Origin: Alphaproteobacteria bacterium
GTDB lineage: Bacteria > Pseudomonadota > Alphaproteobacteria > JAEULC01
DNA length: 64,000 nt
Reading direction: 5' to 3'
NCBI GenBank assembly: GCA_020851015.1
Contig: JADZDN010000434.1
Location: 5,359 to 69,358 of the forward strand
Shown: positions 63,308 to 64,000 of the stretch, piece by piece
Position numbering within the stretch: position 1 is the first letter of the stretch
Layout of the letters: each line of letters begins with the position of its first letter
Position numbers and translations under genes: made by a program
The notes under the pieces: generated by a model
What the model was told of the DNA's origin: nothing
Databases searched by the model: none
Seen by the model: the letters and a program-made list of their open reading frames with translations, nothing else

Positions 63308-64000
63308 ATGAACCAAGTCGCCGCGGCCGCCGGGGCCAAAGGGCCGGCCGGCGGTCCCGTGACCGTGACTCTGCCCGACGGCAGCCAGCGCACGTTCGAC
63401 GCGCCGGTGACCGGCGCGGACGTCGCGCGCGCGATCGGGCCGGGCCTCGCCAAGGCCGCGCTGGCGATGAAGCTCGACGGCAGGCTGGTCGATCTCGCCA
63501 CCGCCATCGACCGCGACGCCACGGTCGCGATCGTGACGGCCAAGAGCCCGGAGGCGCTGGATCTCTATCGTCACGACGCCGCGCACGTGCTGGCCGAGGC
63601 GGTGCAGGAGCTCTATCCCGGCACGCAGATCACCTTCGGTCCCGCCACCGAGGACGGGTTCTACTACGACTTCGCTAGGGCGGCGCCGTTCTCGATCGAC
63701 GACTTCGCCAAGATCGAGGCGAAGATGAAGGAGATCGTCGACCGCGACGAGGCGATCACGCGCGAGATCTGGGACCGCGCGCGGATCAAGCAGTACTTCA
63801 TCGACCACGGCGAGACGTTCAAGGCCGAATGGGTCGACGAGCTGGAGACCAGCGAGCCGATCTCGGTCTACAAGCAGGGCAAGTGGCTGGACATGTGCAC
63901 CGGCCCGCATCTGCCGTCCACCGGCAAGCTCGGCAAGGCGTTCAAGCTGATGAAGCTGAGCGGCACCTACTGGCGCGGCGACAAGAACAAGCCGCAGCTC
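63308..64000 (+). CDS. thrS: Threonyl-tRNA synthetase, 3' truncated by window edge
   Basis: The first 231 residues are present. After a short extension comes a TGS domain (VTVTLPDGSQRTF, about residues 18-80). The editing domain follows, with the HxxxH zinc-type motif HDAAH, then FGPATEDGFYYDF and MCTGPH. The catalytic core lies beyond base 64000. An AAGGGAG ribosome-binding site precedes the ATG at 63308. It charges tRNA-Thr and proofreads misacylated serine. Confidence 0.96.
   Translation, partial: MNQVAAAAGAKGPAGGPVTVTLPDGSQRTFDAPVTGADVARAIGPGLAKAALAMKLDGRLVDLATAIDRDATVAIVTAKSPEALDLYRHDAAHVLAEAVQELYPGTQITFGPATEDGFYYDFARAAPFSIDDFAKIEAKMKEIVDRDEAITREIWDRARIKQYFIDHGETFKAEWVDELETSEPISVYKQGKWLDMCTGPHLPSTGKLGKAFKLMKLSGTYWRGDKNKPQL

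Overview
The window is a high-GC, gene-dense stretch of a proteobacterial chromosome, most likely an alphaproteobacterium. Support for that is the neighbour pairs rluD-rpoH and hisZ-purA, a small rluD-adjacent membrane protein, the C. crescentus-like sugar dehydrogenase, and an inverted pair of the short palindromic repeats common in that class. I cannot place it to genus. No gap between genes exceeds 300 bases; the longest is 275 (18772-19046).

Region 1 (1-11409, + strand) is a formate dehydrogenase / selenocysteine cluster. In order: the end of the molybdenum subunit, the iron-sulfur and cytochrome b subunits, fdhE, selA, a Sel1-repeat protein, selB and tRNA-Sec (selC). It continues without a break into two uncharacterised small proteins, a lipoate-ligase-like protein, a DsrE-like protein and a GcvH-like lipoyl carrier. 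Two points stand out. The selB reading frame stays open through the whole selC gene. The lipoyl/DsrE module is also welded to the Sec operon by 4-14 base overlaps, which suggests an undescribed lipoyl-linked sulfur or selenium step serving formate dehydrogenase.

Region 2 (11443-24427) is a divergent catabolic locus. Leftward run a short-chain dehydrogenase (SDR), a polyamine/iron-type ABC importer, two more SDRs and a luciferase-like flavin oxidoreductase. Rightward run a DddP-like M24 protein, a non-pyrrolysine MttB-family methyltransferase and a dimethylglycine-dehydrogenase-like flavoprotein fused to a GcvT domain. Together they suggest import and demethylation or cleavage of a methylated amine or sulfonium compound.

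Region 3 (24457-32060) holds a membrane protein with a 24-residue membrane peptide, a sugar oxidation set (sugar 1-dehydrogenase, FadR-type regulator, aldose 1-epimerase) and an iron-type ABC importer.

Region 4 (32080-46174) is a second divergent locus around an AT-rich operator region. Leftward are a GlpR-like regulator, a choline-kinase-like phosphotransferase, a GlpA-like dehydrogenase, a second flavoprotein and an inositol-monophosphatase-like enzyme. Rightward are a five-gene oligopeptide-type ABC importer, a phosphonate monoester hydrolase-like sulfatase and an enolase-superfamily dehydratase. A phosphodiester or phosphonate is a reasonable guess for the substrate.

Region 5 (46196-64000) is mostly housekeeping: ltaE, a small membrane protein, rluD, rpoH, mtgA, purA, hisZ, tRNA-Ser(CGA), a glutathione transferase, a TPR protein, a YeeZ-like reductase, a hydrolase, two glycosyltransferases and the start of thrS. 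Set among these are a 1094-residue orphan membrane protein, a truncated MOSC fragment and a hicBA pair whose hicA is frameshifted.
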